Assembly (NCBI RefSeq): GCF_031886125.1 | Contig: NZ_CP119391.1 | Location: 1,302,001 to 1,366,000, forward strand | Direction: 5' to 3' | DNA length: 64,000 bases | Source of the DNA: Halomonas piscis | GTDB taxonomy: Bacteria > Pseudomonadota > Gammaproteobacteria > Pseudomonadales > Halomonadaceae | Shown here: one piece after another, positions 1 to 9,524 of the stretch | How positions within the stretch are numbered: the first letter of the stretch is position 1 | Layout: every line of letters starts with the position of its first letter | Made by a program: the position numbers and the translations under genes | The notes under the pieces: generated by a model | Told to the model about the DNA's origin: nothing | Seen by the model: the letters and a program-made list of their open reading frames with translations, nothing else | The model's database searches: none

Positions 1-1
1 G

Positions 2-214
2 TACGTGGCCGGCGGCTGCAACTCGGCGATGAACAGCCTGCAGCTGGAGTTCGATACCCCGGTGGCCAACGGCGTTCTGACCGTGGAGTCCATCGAGCAG
101 GCCATCGAGCGCGCCGGCACCAAGGCCGGCAACAAGGGCACCGAAGCCGCCATGGCAGCCATGGAGATGGTTTCGCTGCTGCGCACGGTGGGAACGACAG
201 GAGCGGCGCAATGA
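2..214 (+). CDS. ribH: 6,7-dimethyl-8-ribityllumazine synthase, C-terminal part
   Basis: Lumazine synthase condenses 5-amino-6-ribitylamino-uracil with dihydroxybutanone phosphate in the penultimate step of riboflavin synthesis. Only the last 70 codons are in the window; the frame is open from base 2. The segment [19 protein letters not shown] and the following [10 protein letters not shown] are the strongly conserved C-terminal helix region of the family. The stop overlaps the nusB start (ATGA), so the two are translationally coupled, as in the common rib-nusB-thiL-pgpA order of gammaproteobacteria. The truncation is caused by the window edge. Confidence 0.93.
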   Translation, partial: YVAGGCNSAMNSLQLEFDTPVANGVLTVESIEQAIERAGTKAGNKGTEAAMAAMEMVSLLRTVGTTGAAQ

Positions 215-708
215 GTCGGCAACGCAAGCCCTCGGCCGCCGGACAAAGCCGCCACGCCGCCCGGGAGCTCGCCGTCCAGGGGCTTTATCAGTGGCAGATG
301 AACAGCAAGTCGATGACCGCCATCGAGGCCGAGTTTCGCGCCCAGAGCCCGGATGACGACCTCGAGCCCCACGAGAACTGGGCGACGGTGATGGGCATTG
401 CCGACCAGGCGCTGTTTTCCGAGCTTCTGCACAATATTGCCCGGCTCAAAGGCGAGATCGACCGCGATATTTCGCCGGTGCTCGACCGCCGGCTGGAAGA
501 TCTCGACGGCGTGGAGCTTGCCATTCTGCGCCTGGGCGCCTATGAATTACGCTATCGCCTGGAGGTGCCGTACCGCGTGGTGATCAACGAGGGCGTGGAG
601 CTGGCCCGCTCCTTCGGCGCGACCGACGGGCACAAATACGTCAACGGCATTCTGGACAAGCTGGCCAACCGGTTGCGCAGTGCTGAAGTCAGCGCGCGGC
701 GACGCTGA
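211..708 (+). CDS. nusB: Transcription antitermination factor NusB
   Basis: NusB binds boxA RNA together with NusE (S10) and supports antitermination of rRNA transcription. The 165-residue length is normal. An Arg/Lys-rich N-terminus leads into [16 protein letters not shown], the typical first helix. The C-terminal half carries [13 protein letters not shown] and [17 protein letters not shown], followed by [10 protein letters not shown], all NusB signatures. The start overlaps the ribH stop by 4 bp. The next gene, thiL, begins 48 bp downstream in the same orientation. Confidence 0.96.
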   Translation: MSRQRKPSAAGQSRHAARELAVQGLYQWQMNSKSMTAIEAEFRAQSPDDDLEPHENWATVMGIADQALFSELLHNIARLKGEIDRDISPVLDRRLEDLDGVELAILRLGAYELRYRLEVPYRVVINEGVELARSFGATDGHKYVNGILDKLANRLRSAEVSARRR

Positions 709-755
709 TGCCTGCCGCCGCGTTCGAGGTGCCACTTCCTGTTTAAGAGGCCGTT

Positions 756-1775
756 GTGCTTGCCGAATTCGACCTGATCCGACGCTATTTCACGCCCGGC
801 GGTACTGCCGGGGCAGAAAGCCGCGGCATGACGCTGGGGGTGGGCGACGATGCCAGCCTGCTCTTGCCCCGGTCGGGCCATGAACTGGCCGTCAGCGTCG
901 ATACTTCGGTGGTGGACGTTCACTTTCCCGGGGACGCCCCGGCGCGCGCCTTGGGCCACCGGGCGCTGGCGGTGGCGGTGAGCGACCTGGCGGCCATGGG
1001 CGCGCGGGGGCGCTTTTGCTGGATGGCGCTGACCCTGGACGCCCAGCGCCTGGCCGACGAACATGCCGCCGAGGCGTGGCTTGCCGGCTATGCCCGCGGC
1101 TTCATGGACGGCTGCGCGCGCTGGGAAACGGCGCTTGCCGGGGGCGACGTGACCTCGGGGCGGCTTGCCATCAGCGTCACGGTGATGGGGGAGGTTCCGG
1201 CCGGCCAGGCGCTCAGGCGCAGCGGGGCGCGGGTGGGCGATGTCGTCGCCGTGACCGGGGCGCTGGGCGGCGGTGCCGGCGGGCTTGAGCTGTGGCAGCG
1301 CGGCGAGCGCGACCTTGATCACCCTCTGCTGCGCCGCTACCTGCTGCCCGAGCCGGCGCTTGAGGCCGGTATGGCGCTGCGCGGGCTGGCCTCCAGCGCC
1401 ATGGACATTTCCGACGGCCTGCTGGCGGATCTGGGCCATATCCGCTGCGCTTCCGGCGTCGACGCGGTGCTGAAAGTTGACGCGCTGCCGCTCGCCGACG
1501 GCCTGGGCGCCGCGCTGGGCGCCGATGAGGCCCGCCGGGCGGCGCTTTCCGGCGGCGACGACTACGAGCTTCTGGTCACGCTGCCGCCGGCGAATCTCGC
1601 CCGGGCGCAGCAGGCGCTTGAGGCCGCGGGCATCGCCCTGACGGCCATCGGCCGCTGCGTGGCGCCGGGAGAGGGGCAAAACGCCGCCGAGATTCTCGAG
1701 ACCGCCACCGGCGGCCGGCGCGGCTGGCAGCACTTTACCTCACCGGACCCGGCGCCGACGGAGCCACCCCGATGA
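756..1775 (+). CDS. thiL: Thiamine-monophosphate kinase ThiL
   Basis: ThiL phosphorylates thiamine monophosphate to thiamine diphosphate using ATP. The protein has 339 residues, close to the family norm. The N-terminus (MLAEFDLIRRYF), GVGDDASLL (Mg/ATP-binding acidic loop), VSDLAAMGA, AMDISDGLLADL and SGGDDYELLVT are all ThiL hallmarks of the PurM/AIR-synthetase fold. The start is a GTG preceded by AAGAGG at 745-750. The stop overlaps the pgpA start (ATGA), so the genes are coupled. Confidence 0.95.
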   Translation: MLAEFDLIRRYFTPGGTAGAESRGMTLGVGDDASLLLPRSGHELAVSVDTSVVDVHFPGDAPARALGHRALAVAVSDLAAMGARGRFCWMALTLDAQRLADEHAAEAWLAGYARGFMDGCARWETALAGGDVTSGRLAISVTVMGEVPAGQALRRSGARVGDVVAVTGALGGGAGGLELWQRGERDLDHPLLRRYLLPEPALEAGMALRGLASSAMDISDGLLADLGHIRCASGVDAVLKVDALPLADGLGAALGADEARRAALSGGDDYELLVTLPPANLARAQQALEAAGIALTAIGRCVAPGEGQNAAEILETATGGRRGWQHFTSPDPAPTEPPR

Positions 1776-2245
1776 ATCGCGCCCCGGCCAGCGTCTGGCG
1801 GCGCCCGACCCACTTTTTCGCCTTCGGGCTGGGTAGCGGCACCATGCCCTGGGCGCCGGGCACTTTCGGCACCCTGGCGGCCATTCCCTTTTATTGGCTG
1901 ATGGCCGATCTCAGCCAGGGCTGGTATCTGGGCATCGTGCTGGTGGCCTTCGCCATCGGCGTCTGGCTGTGCGACAAAACCTCCCACGACCTGGGGGTGC
2001 ACGACCATTCGGGGATCGTCTGGGACGAGTTTGTCGGCTACTGGATCACCATGACGGCGGTGCCGTTTTCCTGGGAAGCCGCGCTCTGGGGCTTTGTGGT
2101 ATTTCGCGTTTTCGATGTCTTCAAACCCTGGCCGATCCGCTGGGCGGACCGCCGGGTCGCCGGGGGCTTTGGCATCATGATCGATGACGTCATGGCCGGG
2201 CTCTATGCCTGGAGCTCCATGCACCTGTGGTTCTGGCTGCATTAG
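1772..2245 (+). CDS. pgpA: Phosphatidylglycerophosphatase A
   Basis: PgpA removes the phosphate from phosphatidylglycerophosphate to give phosphatidylglycerol at the inner membrane. The protein has 157 residues with several hydrophobic segments. The N-terminal GLGSGTMPWAPGTFGTLAA, the central SGIVWDEFVGYWI and FRVFDVFKPWPI, and the near-terminal GIMIDDVMAGLY are the conserved PgpA blocks. It overlaps the end of thiL by 4 bp, and the two are adjacent in most gammaproteobacteria. No downstream gene overlaps it; the next gene starts 40 bp later. Confidence 0.95.
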   Translation: MNRAPASVWRRPTHFFAFGLGSGTMPWAPGTFGTLAAIPFYWLMADLSQGWYLGIVLVAFAIGVWLCDKTSHDLGVHDHSGIVWDEFVGYWITMTAVPFSWEAALWGFVVFRVFDVFKPWPIRWADRRVAGGFGIMIDDVMAGLYAWSSMHLWFWLH

Positions 2246-2285
2246 CGGCCCCGGGTGGCAAGCGGTTTAGGCCTGAGGAAGCGTG

Positions 2286-3533
2286 ATGCGTAAAGAGCGC
2301 CTGATAGTGCCCGTGCTGGCGGTGCTGGCGATTGCCTGGCTGGTGGCCCAGCTGGTTTCCAGCGTGCTGTTCGAGCGCAGCCTGAGCCAGGCGCTTTCCG
2401 ACCTCCAGGCCCGCGGGGAGTGGCGAGTCAAGCGGGTGGAAAACGACGCCGGCTGGCTGAGTTCCGAGGGGCGTATCCTGCTGTCGCCGCTGCTGGGCCG
2501 CCCCTGGCGGCTGGAGCTTGACTATGACGTGCGTCACGGCATTTTATCCAGCGAGATCACCGGCACCCTGCGCCCGCGGCTGGACGGCACGCTGCAAAAG
2601 GCCGTGGGCGAAGTCGGTGCTACCGCCGCCCCGCGCCTGAACGGGCGCTATCACACCTACAGCGGGCGCTATGAAATGCGCGTGGCGCTGGCTCCGCTGA
2701 CCATCACCCAGCACGGGCGCGAGCTTGCCGTGCGCGGTGCCCGGGTCAAGCTGCGCGGCGTTTACGGCGACTGGCGCCTGGCGGCCGAGCTCGACGAGCT
2801 TTCCCTGACGGATCACGGCGCCCGCCTTGCCCTGGGGCCGGCCACCCTGGAAAGCCGCTATACCTATATCGACGAAGCCTACCACTTCAACCAGCACGAT
2901 AAATTGCGCATCGAGGCGCTGAGCCTTGACCACCCCGACCTGGCGCTTGAGTCCGCGCCGCTGGTGCTGCATACCGACATGGCGCTCGACGAGCGCGAGC
3001 TGCGCATTGACGGCGAGCTCATCCTCGACAACGTCTGGCTGGCGGAGGAGGCGCCGGATACGCCGGCGCTCCACGGCCGAATCGCGGGGACGCTGTCGCG
3101 CCTGGATGCCGACGCCGTGCGGCGCATCTTTGCCCGGCTGCGCCAGGATGCCGCCCGGGGCGACGCCGACATGCCCGTGGCCGACGACGCGCTCGAGCGC
3201 CTTTCGCCGCTGCTGCGCCAGGTACTGAGCGAGGCGCCGCGGCTGGACATCGAGGAAATTGCGCTGACCAGTCCCCTGCTGGATATCGCCATGGAGGCCG
3301 ACGGCGCGCTGTTCTTTGATGCCCGCAAGATCGACGACCTGGATCTGGCCCGGCTCGACGAACCCGAGATGCAGGCGCGCTTTTTACGGCGGCTGAACGG
3401 CGACATTACCTGGCGCGACGCGCCGGCCGTCGCCGCGCTGTGGCTGGGCCTGCCGCTTGGCGAACGCGAGCTGACGTTTGACCTGATCCGGGGCGACTGG
3501 CGGGTCAACGGCCGCCCGCTGCCGGACTGGTAA
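2286..3533 (+). CDS. DUF945 (YdgA-like) family protein
   Basis: A protein of about 415 residues with a single N-terminal hydrophobic segment (about residues 5-25, signal anchor), then a long soluble part expected in the periplasm. The GRILLSPLLGRPWRLELDYDV region and the repeated alternation of hydrophobic and basic strands resemble DUF945/YdgA proteins, whose function is not established. The ATG at 2286 is preferred over the adjacent GTG at 2283; GAGGAA lies at 2275-2280. It lies between pgpA and the lon-family gene with short gaps and may be co-transcribed. The family assignment is from pattern recall. Confidence 0.7.
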   Translation: MRKERLIVPVLAVLAIAWLVAQLVSSVLFERSLSQALSDLQARGEWRVKRVENDAGWLSSEGRILLSPLLGRPWRLELDYDVRHGILSSEITGTLRPRLDGTLQKAVGEVGATAAPRLNGRYHTYSGRYEMRVALAPLTITQHGRELAVRGARVKLRGVYGDWRLAAELDELSLTDHGARLALGPATLESRYTYIDEAYHFNQHDKLRIEALSLDHPDLALESAPLVLHTDMALDERELRIDGELILDNVWLAEEAPDTPALHGRIAGTLSRLDADAVRRIFARLRQDAARGDADMPVADDALERLSPLLRQVLSEAPRLDIEEIALTSPLLDIAMEADGALFFDARKIDDLDLARLDEPEMQARFLRRLNGDITWRDAPAVAALWLGLPLGERELTFDLIRGDWRVNGRPLPDW

Positions 3534-3626
3534 CGCAGGGGAAGGCTTGAAGTTTGGCTCCGGCGCCCGCATTCCCTTAGCAACCGCCCGGCAGCTACAT
3601 CGCCGGCTTTTGTTAACGGAGGGTGC

Positions 3627-6122
3627 ATGAGCGACCAGGACTATAGCGACCAGGGCTTTGACCGCGACGACCAGGCTCCCCAGTGGGAAGCGCACGACGA
3701 GACCACGGCGTACGAAGATGCCGGCGATGAGCTTGACAGCGAGCACCGCTCCGACGGCGAGCGTGCCCATAACCTTGTGCCGGCCGGCGAAGCGCTGCCC
3801 GAGCGCATCTATCTGCTGCCCATCAACAACCGGCCGTTTTTCCCCGCCCAGGTACAGCCGTTGCTGATCAACCGCGAGCGCTGGGAAGAAACCATGCAGC
3901 GGGTGGCCAACACGCCGCACCACACCATCGGCGTCGCCTTTGTCGGCGACGGCGATGACGGCGACGAGGCGCCCGGGGAAGAGGACTTTCCCGAGATCGG
4001 CACCGCCGTCAGGGTGCACAAGCTCAAGGCCGAAGATCACCAGATCCAGTTTATCGCCCAGGGCATGCAGCGCTTTCGTATCCGGCGCTGGCTGTCGAAG
4101 AAGCCGCCGTACCTGGTCGAGGTGAGCTATCCCAGGGAGCCGGTGGACAGTGAAGACGAGGAAACCCGCGCCTGGGCCATGGCGATCATCAACGGCATCA
4201 AGGAGCTGTTGCCGATCAATCCGCTCTACGGCGAGGAGCTCAAGCACTATCTCAACCGCTTCAGCCCCAACCAGCCCGGGCCGCTGACCGACTTTGCCGC
4301 GGCGATCACCTCGGCCAAGGGGCCCGAGCTGCAGGATGTGCTGGCGACGCTGTCGGTGATCGAGCGCATGCAGAAGGTGCTGCCGCTGCTGCGCAAGGAA
4401 ATTGACGTGGCTCAGCTGCAAAACGAGATCAGCGAGCAGGTCAACGCCAAGATGCAGGAGCATCAGCGCGAGTTCTTCCTTCGCGAGCAGCTCAAGGTCA
4501 TTCAGCGCGAGCTGGGGATTTCCAAGGACGACCGTGAAAACGACGTCGATACCTTCCGCGCCCGCCTTGAAGGGCTCACCGTGCCCGAGCGCGTCCAGGA
4601 GCGCATCGACGAGGAAATGGGCAAGCTCAGCGTGCTGGAAACCGGCTCGCCGGAATACGGCACCACGCGCAACTACCTGGACTGGCTGACCAGCCTGCCC
4701 TGGGGGATCACCAGCGACGACAGGCTGGATCTGGACCACGCCAGGAAGGTGCTCAACCGCGACCACGACGGGCTTGAAGAGGTCAAGGAGCGCATCGTCG
4801 AGTTTCTCGCCGAAGGCACCTTCAAGGGCGACGTCGGCGGCTCGATTCTGCTGCTGGTGGGGCCGCCGGGGGTGGGCAAGACCTCGGTGGGCCGTTCCAT
4901 CGCCGACGCGCTGGGCCGCAAGTTCTACCGCTTCTCGGTCGGCGGCATGCGCGACGAGGCTGAAATCAAGGGCCACCGGCGCACCTACATCGGCGCCATG
5001 CCGGGCAAGTTTGTCCAGGCATTCAAGGAAGTCGAGGTGGAAAACCCGGTGATCATGCTCGACGAGATCGACAAGCTCGGGCAGTCGTTCCAGGGGGACC
5101 CGGCCTCGGCGCTGCTGGAAGTGCTCGACCCCGAGCAGAACGTGGACTTCCTCGATCACTACCTCGACGTGCGCATGGACCTGTCCAAGGTGCTGTTCGT
5201 GTGCACCGCCAACACCGTGGATTCCATTCCCCGGGCGCTGTTGGACCGCACGGAGCAGATTCGGCTCTCCGGCTATATCGCCGAGGAGAAGGTCGCCATT
5301 GCCAAGCATCATCTCTGGCCCAAGCTGCTCAAGCGCAACAATCTGCCCAAAAAGCGCATCAACCTGACCGACGCGGCGCTCAAGCAGGTGATCGAAGGCT
5401 ACGCCCGGGAAGCCGGCGTGCGCCAGCTGGAAAAGCAGCTCCACCGTATCGTGCGCAAGGCGTCGGTAAAGCTGCTGGAAAGCGACCAGGAAGAGGGCGA
5501 GAGCACGGTCAAGGTCTCGGTGAAAAACCTTGAGGACTTTCTCGGGGCGCCACTGTTCCGCAAGGAGAAGGTGCTCAAGGGGGAAGGCGTGGTCACCGGG
5601 CTTGCCTGGACCTCCATGGGCGGGGCCACGCTACCGGTGGAGGCCACCCGGGTGCACGGGCTGGAGCGCGGCTTCAAGCTCACCGGCAAGCTGGGCGAGG
5701 TGATGCAGGAGTCTGCCAATATCGCCTACAGCTATACGCTGGGACACCTGAAGGAAAACGGCGCGCCGGAGGGCTTTTTCGACGCCTCCTTTGTCCACCT
5801 GCACGTGCCCGAAGGCGCCACGCCCAAGGACGGCCCCTCTGCCGGGGTGACCATGACCACAGCGCTTCTGTCCATGGCCAGGCGTCAGCCCATCGGCCGG
5901 CCGCTGGCGATGACCGGCGAGCTGACGCTGACCGGCCAGGTGCTGCCGGTGGGCGGTATCCGCGAAAAAATCATCGCCGCGCGCCGCAGCAGCATTTACG
6001 AAGTCGTGCTGCCGGCGGCCAACCGCCAGGACTATAACGAGCTGCCCGAGTTTCTCCGCGAGGGCATGACGGTCCACTTTGCCGACCGCTACCGCGACGT
6101 GGCCAAGGCCGTGTTTCAGTAG
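3627..6122 (+). CDS. lon: ATP-dependent Lon-family protease (AsrA-like) with acidic N-terminus
   Basis: A serine-lysine ATP-dependent protease that unfolds and degrades damaged or regulatory cytoplasmic proteins. Domains in order: a very acidic tail (residues 1-48), the Lon substrate-binding domain from about residue 55, a coiled-coil linker, the AAA+ module with Walker A GPPGVGKT at about 412-419 and Walker [10 protein letters not shown], and the C-terminal protease domain with the catalytic Ser in KDGPSAG (about 737) and the catalytic Lys in [11 protein letters not shown]. At 831 residues it is slightly longer than standard Lon because of the tail. It resembles the second Lon of pseudomonads (AsrA, from recall), so the genome may carry another lon. 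The stop is followed by a terminator at 6156. Confidence 0.93.
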   Translation: MSDQDYSDQGFDRDDQAPQWEAHDETTAYEDAGDELDSEHRSDGERAHNLVPAGEALPERIYLLPINNRPFFPAQVQPLLINRERWEETMQRVANTPHHTIGVAFVGDGDDGDEAPGEEDFPEIGTAVRVHKLKAEDHQIQFIAQGMQRFRIRRWLSKKPPYLVEVSYPREPVDSEDEETRAWAMAIINGIKELLPINPLYGEELKHYLNRFSPNQPGPLTDFAAAITSAKGPELQDVLATLSVIERMQKVLPLLRKEIDVAQLQNEISEQVNAKMQEHQREFFLREQLKVIQRELGISKDDRENDVDTFRARLEGLTVPERVQERIDEEMGKLSVLETGSPEYGTTRNYLDWLTSLPWGITSDDRLDLDHARKVLNRDHDGLEEVKERIVEFLAEGTFKGDVGGSILLLVGPPGVGKTSVGRSIADALGRKFYRFSVGGMRDEAEIKGHRRTYIGAMPGKFVQAFKEVEVENPVIMLDEIDKLGQSFQGDPASALLEVLDPEQNVDFLDHYLDVRMDLSKVLFVCTANTVDSIPRALLDRTEQIRLSGYIAEEKVAIAKHHLWPKLLKRNNLPKKRINLTDAALKQVIEGYAREAGVRQLEKQLHRIVRKASVKLLESDQEEGESTVKVSVKNLEDFLGAPLFRKEKVLKGEGVVTGLAWTSMGGATLPVEATRVHGLERGFKLTGKLGEVMQESANIAYSYTLGHLKENGAPEGFFDASFVHLHVPEGATPKDGPSAGVTMTTALLSMARRQPIGRPLAMTGELTLTGQVLPVGGIREKIIAARRSSIYEVVLPAANRQDYNELPEFLREGMTVHFADRYRDVAKAVFQ

Positions 6123-6155
6123 CGCCCGGGCTTTCGTGACGGGCGGTCAACGCCG

Positions 6156-6185
6156 GGGGCTGCCGGCCAGGCGGCCCCTTTTTCT
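6156..6185 (+). terminator. Rho-independent terminator of the lon-family gene
   Basis: GGGGCTGCC and GGCGGCCCC form a GC-rich stem with one wobble around a GGCCA loop, followed directly by TTTTT. It lies between the convergent lon-family gene and nudE, 34 bp after the lon stop. Confidence 0.75.
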
Positions 6186-6214
6186 GGCGGTTCGGCAAGC
6201 GCTGACGCAGGCCG

Positions 6215-6808
6215 TTACGGCACCAGCCCTTGGCGCTCGGCGCGCACCCGGTCCCGGGCAATGTAGAGCGCGGCGATGGCGCGGGCTTCGTGGAAGTCGT
6301 CCCGGGCGAGCAGGGTGTCGATGTCGTCGAGCGGCTGGCTTTCTACCACCAGCGGTTCGGGCTCGTCGCCGGGCAGGCGCTTGTCATAGAGATCGGTGGC
6401 CAGCAGCACGTTCATCCGGTGGCGCATGTAGTTGGGCGCCAGCGACAGCTCGCACAGCGGCTCGATGTGGCGAGCGCCCACGCCGCACTCTTCCATCAGC
6501 TCGCGGTTGGCAGCGGTCTCGGCGTCTTCGCCGGGGTCGATGAGCCCCTTGGGCAGCGTGAGCACGTAGTCTTCAAACCCGGCGGCGTATTCCCGGATCA
6601 GCAGCACGCTTTCCGGGTCGGGCATGGCGACGATCATCACCGCGCCGCTGCCCTTGCCGCCCAGGCGCTCGAACTGGCGCTCTTCGCCGTTGGAAAAACG
6701 CAGGTCAAGGGCCTCGACCCGAAACAAACGGCTTTGGGCAACGGGCGTGCAGGAGAGTATCTGCGGCCTTTGCCCGTGGGGTGGGGCGAGATAATGGTTC
6801 GCTGACAT
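6215..6808 (-). CDS. nudE: ADP compounds hydrolase NudE (Nudix)
   Basis: NudE hydrolyses ADP-ribose, NADH and Ap3A-type dinucleotides to mononucleotides. The Nudix box GLIDPGEDAETAANRELMEECG sits near residues 89-110 (G-x5-E-x7-REL-x2-E-x-G pattern; the REL..E residues bind metal). At 197 residues it is near the family length. The start MSANHYLAP at 6808 is chosen over a much longer open frame because GGAG is correctly spaced before it and homologues start there. It is divergent from yrfG; the nudE / yrfG-hslR-hslO neighbourhood matches E. coli apart from the missing igaA. Confidence 0.92.
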   Translation of the reverse strand: MSANHYLAPPHGQRPQILSCTPVAQSRLFRVEALDLRFSNGEERQFERLGGKGSGAVMIVAMPDPESVLLIREYAAGFEDYVLTLPKGLIDPGEDAETAANRELMEECGVGARHIEPLCELSLAPNYMRHRMNVLLATDLYDKRLPGDEPEPLVVESQPLDDIDTLLARDDFHEARAIAALYIARDRVRAERQGLVP

Positions 6809-7027
6809 GCTGTCTCCGTGGCAGAGCAGGGGTGCGTCCCCCTGGCTGAATGGGTTGCGACCGGTGAACGCGGATCGGCACTCGTGGGCCAGCGGTCGTT
6901 GAGGCATCATCGATAGTCTACAATAGCACGCCTGGCCGGGCCGGCGCAGGCAAGCCCTGACCCGTTGCCCAGAGCCGCGGGCCCCGGCGCGGGAAGCGTC
7001 AGAGAACAGCACGCAAGAGGAGCGGCG

Positions 7028-7717
7028 ATGATACCTTGGCAGACCATTGATACCGTACTGCTGGACATGGACGGCACGCTGCTGGATTTGCACTTTGACA
7101 GTCATTTCTGGCTTGAGCATCTGCCGCGCCGCTATGTGGAGCTGCACCAGCTCGACGAAGCGTCCCAGCGCGAACTTGAAGCCCGCATTGTCGGCGAACA
7201 GGGCACGCTCGACTGGTATAGCCTGGCCTACTGGCGCCGGGAGCTTGACGTGGATATCGTCGCGCTCAAGCGTGAGGTGCAGCACCTGATTGGCCTGCGC
7301 GGCGATGCCCTGGATTTTCTCCGCTGGCTGAAGATCGCCCACCCCAGGGTGGTATTGGCGACCAACGCCGACCGCGAAAGTCTCGAGCTCAAACTGCCGC
7401 TGACCGGCCTTGAGCCCTACCTGGATGCGATTGTGTCGTCTCAGGATCTGGGCGCGGCCAAGGAAGAGCAGGCTTTCTGGCACGCGCTCAGGGCCCGCGA
7501 GCCGTTCGACCCGGCGCGGACGCTGTTCATCGACGACAATCCGCGGGTGCTGGAAAGCGCCAAAACGTTCGGCATCTGCCATCTGCTGGGTATCAAGCAG
7601 CCGGACAGCCGGCGCCCGGAGCGGGAGCTGCAGACCTTTACCGCGCTTGGCCGCTTTGCCGAGATCTATCCCGCCGAGGTGCCGGAAACCGCAATGAAGG
7701 AGGGTTTTCATGGCTGA
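7028..7717 (+). CDS. yrfG: GMP/IMP nucleotidase YrfG (HAD superfamily)
   Basis: A HAD-like hydrolase that dephosphorylates purine monophosphates. HAD motif I is DMDGTLLDL (nucleophile Asp near residue 13), motif II is the Thr/Ser in VVLATNADRES, and motif IV is LFIDDNPRVLESA. The 229 residues fit the family. The ATG at 7028 is preceded by AAGAGGAGCGG, a good ribosome-binding site. The 3' end overlaps hslR by 8 bp. The conserved yrfG-hslR-hslO order supports the call. Confidence 0.9.
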   Translation: MIPWQTIDTVLLDMDGTLLDLHFDSHFWLEHLPRRYVELHQLDEASQRELEARIVGEQGTLDWYSLAYWRRELDVDIVALKREVQHLIGLRGDALDFLRWLKIAHPRVVLATNADRESLELKLPLTGLEPYLDAIVSSQDLGAAKEEQAFWHALRAREPFDPARTLFIDDNPRVLESAKTFGICHLLGIKQPDSRRPERELQTFTALGRFAEIYPAEVPETAMKEGFHG

Positions 7718-8099
7718 TAGCGTACGTCTGGACAAGTGGCTGTGGGCGGCGCGCTTTTTCAAAACCCGCCAGCTGGCGAAAAAAGCCATCGAGGGCGGCA
7801 AGGTGCACTACGACGGCGGCCGGGCCAAAACCAGCAAGCCGGTGGAGCTGGACGCGCTGATTCGCATTCCCCAAGGGTATGATATCTACGAGGTCCGCGT
7901 GACCGGGCTTTCCGACCAGCGCCGGGGAGCGCCGGAAGCCAGAAAGCTCTACGAAGAGACCGCGGAAAGCGCCGAGCGCCGGGCGCGCGAGCTGGAAGCC
8001 CGGCGGCTGGGCCAGCAGGTCATGCAGCATCCGCACCGGCGGCCGGATAAAAAGCAGCGCCGCGAAATCAAGCAGTTCCAGCGTAACCAGGGCGGCTAA
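7710..8099 (+). CDS. hslR: Heat shock protein 15, S4 RNA-binding protein HslR
   Basis: HslR binds free 50S subunits carrying a nascent chain and helps recycle stalled ribosomes. At 129 residues it has normal length. The N-terminal S4 domain starts with VRLDKWLWAARFFKTRQLAKKAI followed by GGKVHYDGGRAKTSKPV, the diagnostic S4 segment. The C-terminus is rich in Arg, Lys and Gln, as in E. coli Hsp15. It overlaps yrfG, and hslO follows after 45 bp. Control by heat shock sigma factor is expected from the family; no clear sigma-32 promoter was identified. Confidence 0.94.
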   Translation: MADSVRLDKWLWAARFFKTRQLAKKAIEGGKVHYDGGRAKTSKPVELDALIRIPQGYDIYEVRVTGLSDQRRGAPEARKLYEETAESAERRARELEARRLGQQVMQHPHRRPDKKQRREIKQFQRNQGG

Positions 8100-8144
8100 T
8101 CCTCGCGCCGGCCGCGATTTCTTCTTTGCAGGTGACCGCACAAC

Positions 8145-9023
8145 ATGAATGACCAGATACAACGCTTTTTGTTTGACAACACCAACGTGCGCGGCGAAAT
8201 CGTCACGCTGGAGAAAGCCTACGGCGACGTACTCAGCCGCCACGCCTACCCCCCGGCGGTGAACGCGCTGCTGGGCGAGCTGCTGGCCGCGGTGGCGCTA
8301 TTGACCGATACCGTCAAGCTCGACGGCGTGATGAGCCTTGAGGTGCGCGGCGAGGGGGCGCTTTCGCTGCTGATGGCCGAATCCAACCCCGGCGGCGAGC
8401 TGCGCGCCATTGCCCGGGTTGCCGAAGACGCCGCGCTGCCCGAAGCCGATACTGAGTTTCGCGAGCTGGTGGGTGAAGGTCAGATCGTGATTACCCTGGA
8501 CCCGCGCGAAGGCAACCGCTATCAGGGCGTGGTCGCGCTGGATCACCCGACCCTGGCCGAGTGCCTGGAGGCCTACTTCAGCCAGTCCGAACAGCTGCCC
8601 ACCCGGCTGTGGCTTGCGGCCGACGGCAAGCGCGCCGGCGGGCTTTTGCTTCAGCGCCTGCCCCACGAAGCGCAAAATCAGGACGTGGACGCCTGGGAGC
8701 GCAGCGCCAAGCTGGCCGAGACAATCAAGCCTGACGAGCTTTTAGGCCTTGAGCAACGCCAGGTGCTCTACCGGCTCTACCACGAAGAAACCGTGCGCGT
8801 TTTCGAGCCCAAGGCGCTGTACTTTGGCTGCACCTGCTCCCGGGAGCGCATGGCCGACGGGCTTTTGACCCTGGGCGCCGAGGAGCTGCGCGATATCGTC
8901 AAGGAGCAGGGCGCCATCGATACCCAGTGCCACTTCTGCCATTCGAGCTACCGCTATACCGCCGCCGACGTGGAAGCGCTGCTCTCGGGTGACCCGGATG
9001 CCCCATCGCCCACGGTGCACTAG
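8145..9023 (+). CDS. hslO: Redox-regulated chaperone Hsp33
   Basis: Hsp33 is a holdase chaperone switched on by oxidative unfolding of its zinc-binding C-terminus. The protein has 292 residues. The N-terminal core has [18 protein letters not shown] and [18 protein letters not shown]. The C-terminal redox switch is visible as CTCSRERM and CHFCHSSY, giving the four zinc cysteines in the usual CxC...CxxC arrangement. It is the last gene of the yrfG-hslR-hslO cluster. The intergenic region that follows carries a REP pair and the iscB element. Confidence 0.95.
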   Translation: MNDQIQRFLFDNTNVRGEIVTLEKAYGDVLSRHAYPPAVNALLGELLAAVALLTDTVKLDGVMSLEVRGEGALSLLMAESNPGGELRAIARVAEDAALPEADTEFRELVGEGQIVITLDPREGNRYQGVVALDHPTLAECLEAYFSQSEQLPTRLWLAADGKRAGGLLLQRLPHEAQNQDVDAWERSAKLAETIKPDELLGLEQRQVLYRLYHEETVRVFEPKALYFGCTCSRERMADGLLTLGAEELRDIVKEQGAIDTQCHFCHSSYRYTAADVEALLSGDPDAPSPTVH

Positions 9024-9026
9024 CGG

Positions 9027-9118
9027 CAGGCCTGCAGCCTGCGTCGCCCGGTAAACCGGCCTCCCACAAAATCAGCCGACCACGGAGCCTGTGGGAGGGC
9101 GGCTGTGCCGCGCGACGG
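9027..9118. repeat. REP/BIME-like inverted pair upstream of the iscB element
   Basis: Two inverted GTGGGAGG-type REP sequences lie tail to tail: one read on the minus strand (CGTCGCCCGGTAAACCGG then CCTCCCACA) and one on the plus strand (TGTGGGAGGGCGGCTGTGCC, ending GCGCGACGG). About 30 bp separates them. The pair is the same module that forms the arrays at 16.3-20.7 kb, and it closely resembles Pseudomonas GTGGGAG REPs. It sits 4 bp after hslO and could act as a terminator or mRNA-stabilising structure. Confidence 0.8.
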
Positions 9119-9186
9119 TGGTGGCTGGATATTAAAAAGACCAATGGTTGTACGTTGGCTTTTTTTATTGGATTTTCTGTACAAGG

Positions 9187-9524
9187 GTGGTGTTACTATG
9201 CTGGCAGATGGACTCGAAAACCCTGAGGAGGTCTGCCGTCAGCTACCTCTCCCTGAAGGGAGAGGCTTGTGAAAGCAAGCCCGGCTGACCAGGGAAAGCG
9301 GTAGTCAACCCGCTACGCTGGTAACAGGTCGCCAAGACCCACCCCGCCGTGCTTCCTCAGCGGCGGGCTCTGGAAGGTCAGGATCATGCTGGCGCAAGGT
9401 AAAACGCCGAAGGTCTTGATCGCTGCCGTCAGGCAGGAGCCGGTTATCGACATTCCCGAGGGGAGACGGATCGAACGATCCGCGACACCAGGCCCGTAAG
9501 GGCATTAACACAGGAGAAAATCGC
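9187..9524 (+). ncRNA. Putative omega-RNA (HEARO-type) guide RNA of IscB
   Basis: IscB nucleases use a structured RNA encoded just upstream, with the guide at its 5' end. Here the region before iscB folds well by eye. Stem GGCAGA/TCTGCC pairs 9203-9208 with 9232-9237. A three-way junction closed by GTCAGC/GCTGAC (9238-9243 with 9284-9289) holds a CCTCTCCC/GGGAGAGG hairpin and a GCTTGT/GCAAGC hairpin with a GAAA tetraloop. Further hairpins are CCCGCCG/CGGCGGG (9343-9367) and CGGATCG/CGATCCG (9467-9482). By analogy with studied omega-RNAs the ~16 nt guide would lie at about 9187-9202. The exact ends and promoter are not certain. Confidence 0.72.

Noticed and set aside
552..1733. Long open frame on the minus strand opposite thiL
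   Set aside because: It is low-complexity Arg/Gly/Ala/Pro/His protein with no family features and lies antisense to a clear thiL; high GC makes such frames common.
3384..5444. 686-codon minus-strand frame opposite the lon-family gene
   Set aside because: The plus-strand Lon has all catalytic motifs; the antisense product shows only the mirrored codon bias (Leu/Val/Gly/His/Asp).
6809..7801. Upstream extension of nudE giving a 528-residue protein
   Set aside because: The extension runs antisense to yrfG and into hslR; the start at 6808 has a proper ribosome-binding site and matches NudE homologues.
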